Below are positions 37,771-46,744 of a DNA stretch of 59,711 bases, in pieces (within the stretch, counting starts at the first letter, position 1; each line of letters starts with the position of its first letter). A model generated the notes under the pieces. It searched no databases. It worked only from the letters and a program-made list of their open reading frames with translations, and was not told the DNA's origin. A program made the translations under genes and the position numbers. The stretch is from positions 1 to 59,711 of the IMG/VR virus record IMGVR_UViG_3300008448_000085. The stretch is one strand, 5' to 3'. The DNA comes from a virus.

Positions 37771-40136
37771 TACGCAGTGACTCCGCCGATGGTGACGCCG
37801 TGCAGCACAATCGGGGAGCCGGACTGAGAGCCAGACAAATTTACGGCGAGATGGCGGTCGGCGCCGGCGGAGCGGTCATTGGCGCGACCGGAGTAGCGGG
37901 CCGTAGAGTACCCCGTGGAGTCACCAAGCGCCGACCTCGCCGTGCGCATGTCGATGACCACGCCGGTCGGGGAGGCCACAACCCCCTCGCCGCGGTCGGA
38001 ATTGACGGCATTCTGACGGTATGTGGGCGAGTTGTTGTAGTGGACCCGAAGCGTCAAGTCAGACGTTGTCGCCGTAGGCTTGTACAAAACTCCGATCTGA
38101 CGGGTCGGCTCATCCGTGATTGTCATCGGCCCGGTGCGGAGTTCGTAGGGGATGGATGCCGTGGTGTTTCCGCTGGAGTCCACAAGCCCAGAGTTTGCCG
38201 CAAGCAGTTTCCCATCGGACGATCCGCAGACAAGGGATTGTTTGCCGTTGACGCGGATGATGGTCGATGCCCCAACGCCCTGCGGATAAACCTCTTCCCA
38301 CCAAGTCTTCGTTGCGAGGCAATAGCACAGCGCCCGCGGGGGAATGACGCCGTCCGTGGACTTGCAGTAGTGAAAGCGAATCACCCTGGCCGGCGGATCG
38401 GCCTGCACAAAGAAGTTTGCGGACTTGGAGAAGTCGATTACGCCGTCGCGCCAGTAGTCATCCACCGCAGCGGACAGTGGCTCCATGGAAGAGCCGTCGA
38501 ATCCGTACATGCCGAATGAGTCCACGCAATACAGCCCGCCTTCAAACGTCGCCCAGCACCGCTTGTTGAGAAGCCCGCGGTAACCGGCCAGCGTGATGGC
38601 GGCATCGATGACGGGCTGTGCGACATATGTGAGCCGATACATATGCCGTTCCTGAGCCACAAGCATCATGGCGCCATACGGGATCAGTGCGATGACTTTG
38701 TCTTGCGATCCCGTGTTGTTCTGAATCACCACTTCGTTCACATCGGGCACGGACTCTGGCTCGTCCACTTCGGAGAACAAGAGCGAGTTGGGCCGCGTGC
38801 CGTTTGTGTTGGCGCCGTACCACGCCCTGTCCTGGAACCAACAGGCATCCTCCATGTCTGTCGGAGGAACAACGAATCGATATGCATTGAGTTGGCCTGA
38901 CGGCAACGTGATCGGCATCAGGGCATAGCCGGATCGCGTAGAATCGATGAGCGTGGCTTCGTCCATGGTGTCGGTGTACGTGGACGGCAGGACGCCACCA
39001 GACTTTTCCAGAAGGGCGATGCGATAAAGCACCACCGCTTGGTTGGCAGACGTTCTCCACAGCTCCACGGCTGCAACGCGAGAATCGGCACCAGAGTTGG
39101 ACCAGTTCCAAACAAAAGCCGAGGCTCCGCTGGCAGCTTCTACGGTCACAAGCTCTGACAGGCTGGAGGGAACAGGCCCGCCGTCAGCGATGAGCGTGTT
39201 GTCAATGTATCTGTAGCCGCATCGGTATGAGCCACGCATCGGGGCGCGGATGAGCGCTTCGGCCCGCGCGGCAGTTCCCAAGACGCTTGCCGTGGGGATG
39301 ACCGCGTACGCGCCACGCGAGGTAATCACGGGATTGGTGGGGGCGCCAGTTTCGTCGGCAATGCAGTAGGCTGCGGCGCCAGACCCGCTAATTGAAGAGA
39401 ACTGCACGGGCACAGTGCCGGCAAATCCGGTTCCGCCAGTAACGGTCAGAGCCGTAACGGAGTACGACATTACGCACTTCACGGCAGCGGAAGTTCCGCC
39501 GCTCACGGCATAAATGGTCGCCGTAGCCGCAGCCGTTGCACCCGAGCCGGGATTGATTACCCGCACTCCGCTGACGCGGCCATCAGTGATGTCCACTTCT
39601 CCGATGGCGCCCGTGAATCCGGTGTTGCCGAAGAAACTGATGGTCGCCCCGTTTGTGTACCCCGACCCAGCGTTAGTGGGAATGACCGCGGCCACGCCAC
39701 CGTCCACCCCAACGGACACCGTGGCACCGCTACCTCGCCCGCCAGAAATGGCGACCTGCGGGCGGGAGGTGTAGTCGCGGCCGGCATTGGTGATGACTAC
39801 ATTGGCCACGCCGCCGTTCTTGAGGCGAGCGAGGCCCTGCGCATGCCGCGTGTCGCCAGAGGTCAGGCCACCTCCCGAGAACGTGACCGTGGGTGGTTGA
39901 TAATATCCCCCACCAGAAGCAATGACTTCGACTGCCGCAACGATGTTTGCTGTCGATGCGGTCGTAGTCATGGTCAGCGCAGCTGTCGGCGCCTGCATGC
40001 CGATGTACTCAGCTTCGCCCGATCCGGACCAGCGAATTCCCCTGCCTCCGCCGTTTACGCCGTAGATGTACTTGTGTCGCCCCTTGAACAGCGAAACCTT
40101 GGTCGAACCCGTCAGCGTGGCGCCGTTGATCTTCAT
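37770..40136 (-). CDS. Tail nozzle / tubular protein B-like
   Basis: 788 residues from ATG 40136 (MKINGATLTGSTKVSLFKGRHKYIYG). Contains repeated GSGYTNGAT / GSGATVSVG turns, then a propeller-like region with LVAQERHMYRLTYV, YCVDSFGMYGFDGSSMEPL and KTWWEEVYPQG typical of short-tail nozzle proteins. The ORF-upstream 89-residue gene supplies what is usually the nozzle N-terminus. Confidence 0.7.
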   Translation of the reverse strand: MKINGATLTGSTKVSLFKGRHKYIYGVNGGGRGIRWSGSGEAEYIGMQAPTAALTMTTTASTANIVAAVEVIASGGGYYQPPTVTFSGGGLTSGDTRHAQGLARLKNGGVANVVITNAGRDYTSRPQVAISGGRGSGATVSVGVDGGVAAVIPTNAGSGYTNGATISFFGNTGFTGAIGEVDITDGRVSGVRVINPGSGATAAATATIYAVSGGTSAAVKCVMSYSVTALTVTGGTGFAGTVPVQFSSISGSGAAAYCIADETGAPTNPVITSRGAYAVIPTASVLGTAARAEALIRAPMRGSYRCGYRYIDNTLIADGGPVPSSLSELVTVEAASGASAFVWNWSNSGADSRVAAVELWRTSANQAVVLYRIALLEKSGGVLPSTYTDTMDEATLIDSTRSGYALMPITLPSGQLNAYRFVVPPTDMEDACWFQDRAWYGANTNGTRPNSLLFSEVDEPESVPDVNEVVIQNNTGSQDKVIALIPYGAMMLVAQERHMYRLTYVAQPVIDAAITLAGYRGLLNKRCWATFEGGLYCVDSFGMYGFDGSSMEPLSAAVDDYWRDGVIDFSKSANFFVQADPPARVIRFHYCKSTDGVIPPRALCYCLATKTWWEEVYPQGVGASTIIRVNGKQSLVCGSSDGKLLAANSGLVDSSGNTTASIPYELRTGPMTITDEPTRQIGVLYKPTATTSDLTLRVHYNNSPTYRQNAVNSDRGEGVVASPTGVVIDMRTARSALGDSTGYSTARYSGRANDRSAGADRHLAVNLSGSQSGSPIVLHGVTIGGVTA

Positions 40137-40402
40137 GTCGGCCCCTTGGCGTAGAACAGGACCCCGGACGAATTCTGGTACACCACCGTCTCCAGCGTGC
40201 CGCTCTGAAACCTTTGAAGGGTTGTGATTGGGACGGTCGATCCGGAGTGGGTGGTCCAAGACATCGCCGCCAAGCCCTTGCGAACAGACAGCTGGCCGGG
40301 ACTCAGGCACTGCAGATTCACTTGCGTTACTGCGGCGCCGGGCGGCAGGGCGTACGGGCTTATGTTGGTAGCCAGCCCGCCCCACTTTTCAATGATGATC
40401 AT
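40133..40402 (-). CDS. Nozzle N-terminal-like small protein
   Basis: 89 residues. IIIEKWGGLATNISPYALPPGAAVTQVNLQCL..GQLSVRKGL resembles the N-terminus of podoviral nozzle proteins. It overlaps the nozzle gene by four bases (ATGA). It may be a separate subunit or the product of an ancestral gene split. Confidence 0.6.
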   Translation of the reverse strand: MIIIEKWGGLATNISPYALPPGAAVTQVNLQCLSPGQLSVRKGLAAMSWTTHSGSTVPITTLQRFQSGTLETVVYQNSSGVLFYAKGPT

Positions 40403-41547
40403 ACGCCCTCGTCTGCCTTGAGAGGACTTCGCCAGCCACCGTCATGCCAGATTTCTCGCGTCCTGCCAGACAGCGGAGCCAGCTGATCCTGCTCCAGGGC
40501 AAGCCGAAGGTCGCGCTGGTATGCGCCAAAGGACTGCTCGGCCTTGCCGCCCCGAATCCTGTCCAGCCAATACGCCGCGCAAGAGTGCAACGCGGTCTGC
40601 ATGTGCCTCGCAACGTCTGCGGGGTCGGTTACGATGCCAGCGACACTGTCCGATGTGTGCGCGCCGACAACAACGCTGTCATTGGCGAGTTCCGCCATCT
40701 GGATATCTTGGATCAGCAACTCCTCCACGTACGGAGTGAGCGACTCCAGCGGTCCCGGGTACTGACTGACGGCGGTGCCTAGGCGAAGCACAGAGCCGAC
40801 CATGCTGGACGAGAACGAGCCATCGGCCGTGTACAGCCACAGCCCGTCCCCGGCGTTAGAGAGCTGCGCAAACCTTGCCGCAGGCTCATGGCCGCTCCAC
40901 CGCATCTGCCGCGGGTAACGGCGGTAGGTGAAGTCCAAGGTTTCCTGAGAGGTCGGATATCCAACGAGCTTGAGGATGTACCCCGATCCATTCGGGTTCT
41001 TGAGGACCGTCCAGTGCCACGGGCGACCCGATCTGTTGCCGACGCGCTCCAGCTTCATCGCCTCGTCGGGCTTCAGGTACAGGCCCGACCACCAGTTGAA
41101 CTCGTTGCTCGGCTCATCCATGTTTCGGAAGTCGGCCGGCAAGGCGTAGTCGGTCTGGTGCAGGACGTACGCCTGACCAGCCGAATAGTTGCTGGGGAAC
41201 GTGAGCGTTGGGTCCAGCGTCAGGACGGTGCTGGATGTCCGAGTGGCAACCTTGGCAATTAACCGCCCAATAGCAACCGACCCAGACTCAGCCCAGGTCG
41301 GCCATGAGCCGCCCGTGAGCGTGAGCTGGTTGTTGGAGGCGTTGAACGCCACCGTCCCAGTCTGATACTGGGGCTGGGTAATGACCCGGCCGTGCGTGTA
41401 GTAGTGCGACCACTCGTTGATTGTGGTCACTTCGCTGTACGCACGCTGCACGGCCGTGCGGATGTCACGCTGCTCGGCGTCCTGCGGGCCACCATAGGAG
41501 GAGACGATGAGGTTTTCCACCAGATCGAAATAGGTCAAATAGCTCAT
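40399..41547 (-). CDS. Tail adaptor / tubular protein A-like
   Basis: 382 residues. It starts MSYLTYFDLVENLI, then a helical N-terminus and a beta-rich body with RRYPRQMRWSGH and a C-terminal helical region with AAYWLDRIRGGKAEQSFGAYQRDLRLAL. Order (adaptor, nozzle, fibre) and length fit the T7-like or P22-like connector tail. ATGA overlap with the next gene. Confidence 0.65.
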   Translation of the reverse strand: MSYLTYFDLVENLIVSSYGGPQDAEQRDIRTAVQRAYSEVTTINEWSHYYTHGRVITQPQYQTGTVAFNASNNQLTLTGGSWPTWAESGSVAIGRLIAKVATRTSSTVLTLDPTLTFPSNYSAGQAYVLHQTDYALPADFRNMDEPSNEFNWWSGLYLKPDEAMKLERVGNRSGRPWHWTVLKNPNGSGYILKLVGYPTSQETLDFTYRRYPRQMRWSGHEPAARFAQLSNAGDGLWLYTADGSFSSSMVGSVLRLGTAVSQYPGPLESLTPYVEELLIQDIQMAELANDSVVVGAHTSDSVAGIVTDPADVARHMQTALHSCAAYWLDRIRGGKAEQSFGAYQRDLRLALEQDQLAPLSGRTREIWHDGGWRSPLKADEGV

Positions 41548-41606
41548 GCTTGAACCGTCACAGTCCGGTGGTTAGGTGGCTTGGCCGAGAAGCGAGTCAA
41601 AATAGG

Positions 41607-41900
41607 TCACGCCTCGGCAATCAGCGTCACGCCCAAGCCACCCGGCTGCTGCGGCGGGATGGTGTCTTCAGCAACAAACGACAGCGTTGCTGCCGCCGAG
41701 CGATTGCCCGCATCGTCAATGTCCACCAAGGACAGAATCACGTTGTCGCCCTGGGTGACGGTCAGGTCATCGAACTTGGAGGCTGGCCCCTCGTAGGACT
41801 TCTCCGACGATTCGCCGTTCACGGTCACGGTCAACAGGCGGGCGACAACATCGGCATCAGAGGCAGGGGCAGCGACAACGCTGTAGATCAACTGGTTCAT
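41607..41900 (-). CDS. Ig/FN3-like small virion protein
   Basis: 97 residues from ATG 41900 with AAAGGAAT upstream. VARLLTVTVNG..., VTQGDNVILSLVDIDDAGNRSAAATLSF and DTIPPQQPG give a seven-strand Ig-like pattern. Likely a surface decoration or accessory tail protein. Confidence 0.6.
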   Translation of the reverse strand: MNQLIYSVVAAPASDADVVARLLTVTVNGESSEKSYEGPASKFDDLTVTQGDNVILSLVDIDDAGNRSAAATLSFVAEDTIPPQQPGGLGVTLIAEA

Positions 41901-41989
41901 GGTGCTATTCCTTTGGTAAACAGACAAACATTGAGGGACAATAAGGGCGCGGCGAAGACGTTCGATGGCGGCGGCGGTAGACCAAAACA

Positions 41990-42277
41990 TCACTCCTCCG
42001 ACGATAGCACCGCATCTCGGTACTCGGCCTCGGTGATCTCTGCTGCGGCACCGCTGCCAATCATGTAGCCAAGCATCTGCTCGGCAGCAGGGTAGGCACA
42101 GAACTCGTCATTGACTGCCAGAACAATGCGGCCGGCTGCGTCCCGTGGAGCGACGGCGGCGGGGTCAATGCACGTCTGCGTCTTCGTCTCGGCGTTCGGG
42201 TGGCCCCATGCGGCATCCAGTGCAAGCCTTGCCTGCTCGTACACCTCGTCGCCAGCCTCGCAGCGGAAGTATCTCAT
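41990..42277 (-). CDS. Conserved small virion-block protein
   Basis: 95 residues from ATG 42277. ETKTQTCIDPAAVAPRDAAGRIVLAVNDEFC, then EQMLGYMIGSGAAAEI, is a pattern I recognise from uncharacterised phage structural regions. ATGA overlap with the LamG-like gene. Function unknown. Confidence 0.6.
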   Translation of the reverse strand: MRYFRCEAGDEVYEQARLALDAAWGHPNAETKTQTCIDPAAVAPRDAAGRIVLAVNDEFCAYPAAEQMLGYMIGSGAAAEITEAEYRDAVLSSEE

Positions 42278-43029
42278 GCAACGCTGATCCCCCACTTCTT
42301 GCCGAGCCCACGCTCCGCCTTAGAGATATCGGACGAGGACAAGGCTGCGGCATATGCGATGCACTCGGAGAGGTACATGGATGCTCCTGCGGCCTCTGGA
42401 AATCGGAGGGCTGCGGTAGTTGCAGAAAAAACCGCACTTGCATCATTTTTAGCCGCAACGTCTACGCCGTTTCTGCGGAATCGCATCTGCGAGCCGTGTC
42501 TGTACGCTGTCAAAATAACCGGAGAAGTGTAGTCAGATGCAGTCAGGCTGAGTGGCCCCATTCTTCCGCCAGCCGATGCCGTAACAACGTCAAAAAAGAA
42601 ATTGACCCCACCAAAGAATGTTGAGAAAAACATTCTCCCGTTGCTTTGGTTATCTGATCCAAAGCTAATAGTGCCGCTACTTGCTGTTGGCGGCTGAAAC
42701 GCCGCCATTATCAGCGTAAGAGTCGGGCTTGTTGTCGGGGATAATACATAGTCGCTGATCTTTGCTGTAGTTGTAATGATGTCGTTAGTGTCAAAAAACA
42801 GCGTCGGCTTTCCGTTCGCGCCAGTCGCTTGATACGTCGGCTGGTTGTTCGCCGTGCCTTGCGTGGCATGAAACCCGTTGCCGCTCAGGTCGTTCACTTG
42901 CGAAACGGTGGAACCGTTGAATGTGAGCGATGACGTATTGGCAACGTCTAGCCACAGCTTCAGCCCGCTGATGCTCTTCGGGTTGAAGCCGCTGGCTCGC
43001 GGCCGCAGGAGTCTGGGCGACTGTGGCAT
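42274..43029 (-). CDS. LamG/concanavalin-like tail or receptor-binding protein
   Basis: 251 residues. FNPKSISGLKLWLDVANTSS, then VNDLSGNGFHATQ, QPTYQATGANGKPTLFF and a C-terminal SECIAYAAALSSSDIS, is the classic laminin-G-like beta-sandwich of phage surface proteins. Possible host-receptor or glycan binding. Confidence 0.75.
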   Translation of the reverse strand: MPQSPRLLRPRASGFNPKSISGLKLWLDVANTSSLTFNGSTVSQVNDLSGNGFHATQGTANNQPTYQATGANGKPTLFFDTNDIITTTAKISDYVLSPTTSPTLTLIMAAFQPPTASSGTISFGSDNQSNGRMFFSTFFGGVNFFFDVVTASAGGRMGPLSLTASDYTSPVILTAYRHGSQMRFRRNGVDVAAKNDASAVFSATTAALRFPEAAGASMYLSECIAYAAALSSSDISKAERGLGKKWGISVA

Positions 43030-43030
43030 C

Positions 43031-43360
43031 TCAGCCCTTTGCCATGACGGTCATCGCGCAGGTGGTGGCGCCAGCAACGACGGGCACCACGTAGTTCGAT
43101 GAGAAACACGCATCCGGCACTGGGTGAATGCCGATGGTCAGGGCGGTGGTCACGGCCGAGCCGTCCGCGTAGACCTGGCGCGGGGTGACGGCGGGGTCCA
43201 CGGTGCCGTACCAGTTGATCAGCGTGGCGCCATTGGTATTGGCAACCATGACGCAAGCGCCGCCAAAGCGACCGAAGGGAAACATCCCAGAGGTGGTTGC
43301 CGCCGACGAGTTGGCGGTGACAACCATGCCGGGGGAGAAGTGACGAGCAATCTCATTCAT
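43031..43360 (-). CDS. Small beta-rich virion-block protein
   Basis: 109 residues, strand-rich (CVMVANTNGATLINWYG, IGIHPVPDACFSSNY). Between the LamG-like gene and the portal region. Probable accessory head or fibre protein; no family assigned. Confidence 0.55.
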   Translation of the reverse strand: MNEIARHFSPGMVVTANSSAATTSGMFPFGRFGGACVMVANTNGATLINWYGTVDPAVTPRQVYADGSAVTTALTIGIHPVPDACFSSNYVVPVVAGATTCAMTVMAKG

Positions 43361-43902
43361 CGGTTCTTGACCCTGTATGCGTGTTTCTCAATGACCTTTT
43401 CGCGGAGTTCGGAAGTCTTGGCGCCCGGGTTTTTTTTCTTTTCCCGGCGCACCAAGTCTTTGACGATGGATTCGTTGATCAGCTTTCGTTGCGGGGCGGA
43501 TGGGCCGGGGTCGTAGTTCACGCTCCCGGTCACCATCATCCGGCGTTCCTTGGCGACGTTCAGAACGTCATCGTTGGATGACACCCAAGCCTTGGGGTCG
43601 CGCCAGCCGCGGTGATCTGCGATGCCGCCGCAGTAGTACTTGCCAGAGATGTTGATGCCGGCCTGACGAGCCTCGTCCGACACGTACTTGGCCTGCCTCG
43701 CAGGCATGGCGTCCAGCTGCTGGTTGTTCATCCGGCCTTCCATGAAGGCTCGGTCAGTCCCTTGGGTCCCCGGAGGGCACTGAAGGGCGACCATGGCCGC
43801 CCATCGCTCGCCGTAGCCCATGTCAAGGACGCGCTTGTAATGTTGCTGCACCGCCGCGGAGGCAGAGGCGATCTCAAGCGGCAGAGCTGTTGACGTACTC
43901 AT
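43357..43902 (-). CDS. Conserved virion-block hypothetical protein
   Basis: 181 residues from ATG 43902. VLDMGYGERWAAMVALQCPPGTQGTDRAFMEGR is distinctive; the C-terminus is basic (VRREKKKNPGAKTSELREKV). The HNH gene upstream runs 29 bases into it. Possibly a head-associated protein. Confidence 0.55.
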   Translation of the reverse strand: MSTSTALPLEIASASAAVQQHYKRVLDMGYGERWAAMVALQCPPGTQGTDRAFMEGRMNNQQLDAMPARQAKYVSDEARQAGINISGKYYCGGIADHRGWRDPKAWVSSNDDVLNVAKERRMMVTGSVNYDPGPSAPQRKLINESIVKDLVRREKKKNPGAKTSELREKVIEKHAYRVKNR

Positions 43903-44368
43903 GGTAGCTCCTTTCGTATACCGCACTGGCCTCTTCCGCGGTTTTGAAGTGCCCTAGATAAGTGGCCCGGAACCGCGCGTAGTATCCACTGCAAGACTTA
44001 GTGACGCCGCGCGGCAACCCGTTTTTTCTATTCACAACCCTGCCACAAACATTTTGCGAACGAGTCAGAGGCCGAAGGTTTTCAATCCTGCAATCGGTGC
44101 GAATGCGGTTAATGTGATCCAGTTCGCTTGGGAGCGACCCAAACTTCTGCAGCCACACAAAACGATGCAGCGATATGGGCTTCCTGGCCACTCGCGTGTA
44201 GTAGTAGCCCTTGTCGTTCTTGCGCCACGTATACCGGCTGGCTGCGGCGACGAATTCTTGGTCAACCAAGGCGTCGGCGGGGAGGGGGCGGTCTGGCGAC
44301 CGATCCCAGCGGCACCGAGATGCCGCCTGCTTAACTGGGTTTTTGGCGATATCGAACGGAAGGTCCAT
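43874..44368 (-). CDS. HNH homing endonuclease with AP2-like domain
   Basis: 164 residues. TWRKNDKGYYYTRVARK and ISLHRFVWLQKFGSLPSELDHINRIRTDCRIENLRPLT form HNH_3 (catalytic DH, N), then a C-terminal SGYYARFRATYLGHFKTAEEASAVYERS resembles AP2 DNA-binding repeats. Located between portal and the next structural gene, it is probably a free-standing homing endonuclease. Confidence 0.75.
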   Translation of the reverse strand: MDLPFDIAKNPVKQAASRCRWDRSPDRPLPADALVDQEFVAAASRYTWRKNDKGYYYTRVARKPISLHRFVWLQKFGSLPSELDHINRIRTDCRIENLRPLTRSQNVCGRVVNRKNGLPRGVTKSCSGYYARFRATYLGHFKTAEEASAVYERSYHEYVNSSAA

Positions 44369-44374
44369 ATAGAA

Positions 44375-46393
44375 CTACTGTCCCGGGGGCTGTGGGGGAG
44401 GGCCTTCTTGGGGAGGGCCTTGTGGCGGTCCTTCCGGCTGCGGAGGGCCTGGGGGAGGCGGAGGAGGGGGAGGAGGAACGGCAAAGTCAGCCACATCCAT
44501 CTGGTTGACCTCGCCCCACTTTGCCAGAAGGGTGTTGAACAACTGAGGCTGCCCCGCCTGCAGCATGCCCTGCGCTACTGGCATCATTACCTGCATGAGG
44601 TTGTTCATGTTCTCGGTCTTGGTGGCGATGTTGGGCTTCCGTGCCGAGCCGGCCTCAACGCGGTAGTCGTACTCCCTGACGATGGCGTCTGGGTCTTCTT
44701 GGCGAACGTGCATATCCCACGCCTGCGCAGCCATGGGACCCATCAGCGGCGCAACGTCCTGCGGCTCAATCAGCCATCGGGCAAGGAGCGACTCTTTCCT
44801 GGCCACATCCGACAGAGCGTCTTCCAACGTGTTTGCGTAATCGTCAGGCCTCACCGAGATTTGCTCGGCCTTCACGTTGGCCTCTGCGGCTGACCGGAAC
44901 TGATTTCTGGTCATGCCGTAAATTAGCTCGGTCAACCCGACGCGACGGTCGAACAGCGAGGTCACCTCCGCGATGATGCGGTACATGTCCTCGGTCACGC
45001 CCGGGAGGTTAAAAACCGAGATCACATCGTTGACCGACCGGCCGATGCCTTCGGATATCTCAACGATCTTGAATCCGCCCTCGGCCTTCTCCAGCAGCTT
45101 GCTCTTGAGATTCTCGTCCGCGGCCTTGGCGACACCGATGAGAACCTGACTGGACGCTGCGATGCGGGTAGCCAAGAAGGACATCGCCCAATTAATGAAT
45201 CGCAATTCCCCAATTCCAGGCCGGATCAAGGAGATGGGCCAGGAGTACCCAGGCTTGCCATGCCACGCCAAAAGCGTGAACGGCCATCCGCCCGGCTCGG
45301 CCCAGAAGGGGATGGGCCACTGAGTGTTGACGAACAACTGCTGCGGAATGCCAGTCTCGTCCACTTCCTCTTGGAGCATCTTGGGCGGGCAGTTCAACGG
45401 GAAGTCCACGCCCTCCGCAACGACGATGTAGCAGTTGGGTCCCATAGACTCAAACTTGCCACGGAGGTCTTTGTCGGAGTCCTTGAGCCTGTCCCCGAAA
45501 CCGATCTTGGAGTAAATCTCCCAGTAGCAAATCAAGTCGGCCGTTTTGCCGGCTCGCTGCTGTTGCTTGTAGCCACGCTGGTCTTCGTTGACTCGCGAAG
45601 TGTACGACTCTGAGTGACCCTTGAGGTCTTCAACAGACAGGCCAAACTTTGCGGCCACCTCATCCACGGGCTGCACACGCTTGCGAGCCGCCCAGCGGAT
45701 GTCTTCAAACTCGTCGGCATCGGGGTCCCAGACGAGGTTGTCGATGGAGTCGAAGAACGATCCGGCCATCTTCACATTCGACCCGGGCGGCTGGTACAGC
45801 TCATGCCACCACACGCCGGCACCCTTAATGAACGCCTCTTCAACCACCTTTCGGGAATGGCGCTTGAGGTCCAGTTCGTTGGGGGTGTAGTTGAGGTAGT
45901 CCTCCAAGAGCTTGGAGACAACCTTTCGGCGCTCGTAGGCAAACTGCTGCTGCTGCATGCCTTGCTGGTAGGCCATGATGCCGGGGTCTGGCATCATTAC
46001 CGGCCGGCCGTCCGGACCAATCACTGGGCCTTGCGGACCCATTTGGGGAACCGGGGGCTGTGGGAAAATCCCCAAGAGCTGCGGGCCAACAATGGGGAAC
46101 TGCCGCGGACTGACCACCCGATTGGGGTTGCGATGGTGGATGACCGCCGAGAACAAGCGGACGGCCTCCCACACGCGGTTGACAGTCATCCGAAACGCGG
46201 GAGGGTCGATGCCGCGGTTGTAGCCCCGCTCGCCCATGGCATAGGTGTTTTCCCACATCATCGACGGGTCGCTTGCGTAGAAGCCCATCGCTTCCTTCGC
46301 ATCGTCCGTGAATGGCTTCTTGTGGGTTTCCGCCAAACCGATGAGCTTTAGCCAGCCCTTGGCAATCGGCGCAAGCGGGTTGTCATTGCTCAT
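44375..46393 (-). CDS. Portal protein
   Basis: 672 residues, near P22 portal length. WENTYAMGERGYNRGIDPPAFRMTVNRVWEAV, WWHELYQPP, WDPDADEFEDIRWAARKR and the C-terminal LLARWLIEPQDVA region fit a podovirus portal. The last 30 residues are Pro/Gly-rich. Located just downstream of the terminase and a small spacer gene. Confidence 0.8.
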   Translation of the reverse strand: MSNDNPLAPIAKGWLKLIGLAETHKKPFTDDAKEAMGFYASDPSMMWENTYAMGERGYNRGIDPPAFRMTVNRVWEAVRLFSAVIHHRNPNRVVSPRQFPIVGPQLLGIFPQPPVPQMGPQGPVIGPDGRPVMMPDPGIMAYQQGMQQQQFAYERRKVVSKLLEDYLNYTPNELDLKRHSRKVVEEAFIKGAGVWWHELYQPPGSNVKMAGSFFDSIDNLVWDPDADEFEDIRWAARKRVQPVDEVAAKFGLSVEDLKGHSESYTSRVNEDQRGYKQQQRAGKTADLICYWEIYSKIGFGDRLKDSDKDLRGKFESMGPNCYIVVAEGVDFPLNCPPKMLQEEVDETGIPQQLFVNTQWPIPFWAEPGGWPFTLLAWHGKPGYSWPISLIRPGIGELRFINWAMSFLATRIAASSQVLIGVAKAADENLKSKLLEKAEGGFKIVEISEGIGRSVNDVISVFNLPGVTEDMYRIIAEVTSLFDRRVGLTELIYGMTRNQFRSAAEANVKAEQISVRPDDYANTLEDALSDVARKESLLARWLIEPQDVAPLMGPMAAQAWDMHVRQEDPDAIVREYDYRVEAGSARKPNIATKTENMNNLMQVMMPVAQGMLQAGQPQLFNTLLAKWGEVNQMDVADFAVPPPPPPPPPGPPQPEGPPQGPPQEGPPPQPPGQ

Positions 46394-46423
46394 CCAGCGT
46401 CTCCCTACTGTCTATTGCCCGTT

Positions 46424-46744
46424 TCACGCCTTTTTGGGGGCGACGGCGTTCAGCCGCTTTTCCAGCATGGAAACACGCTCAGAAAGGACCGCCACCCGCG
46501 GATCAGCCGGCAGGGCATCCCATACGCCGGTTTCCTTCCAGGCCGCGAATTCGGCCAAGCCGGGATCGTCTCGGTGGTGGACTGAAGTCTTCTCCACACC
46601 CCCATAACCAGGAACAACAGCCCAGAGGGTCAGGGTCCTGGCAGAGGTCTGTGTGACGAATGCCATCACCGGATCAGCGCCCTCATGGGCGTAGAACCGG
46701 ACGAGATCACCGAGCTTGGTTTCGGGCATTGAGTAATCGCTCAT
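46424..46744 (-). CDS. Small protein between terminase and portal
   Basis: 106 residues. LGDLVRFYAHEGADPVMAFVTQTSARTLTLWAVVPG is a short beta barrel-like segment, followed by a coiled C-terminus. Overlaps the terminase stop. Function unknown; may assist packaging. Confidence 0.55.
   Translation of the reverse strand: MSDYSMPETKLGDLVRFYAHEGADPVMAFVTQTSARTLTLWAVVPGYGGVEKTSVHHRDDPGLAEFAAWKETGVWDALPADPRVAVLSERVSMLEKRLNAVAPKKA

Noticed and set aside
41580-41620. TTGACT on the minus strand upstream of 41547
   Set aside because: No -10-like hexamer at 15-18 bases.
42274-43029. Diversity-generating retroelement target in the LamG-like protein
   Set aside because: No reverse transcriptase or template repeat is present in the window.
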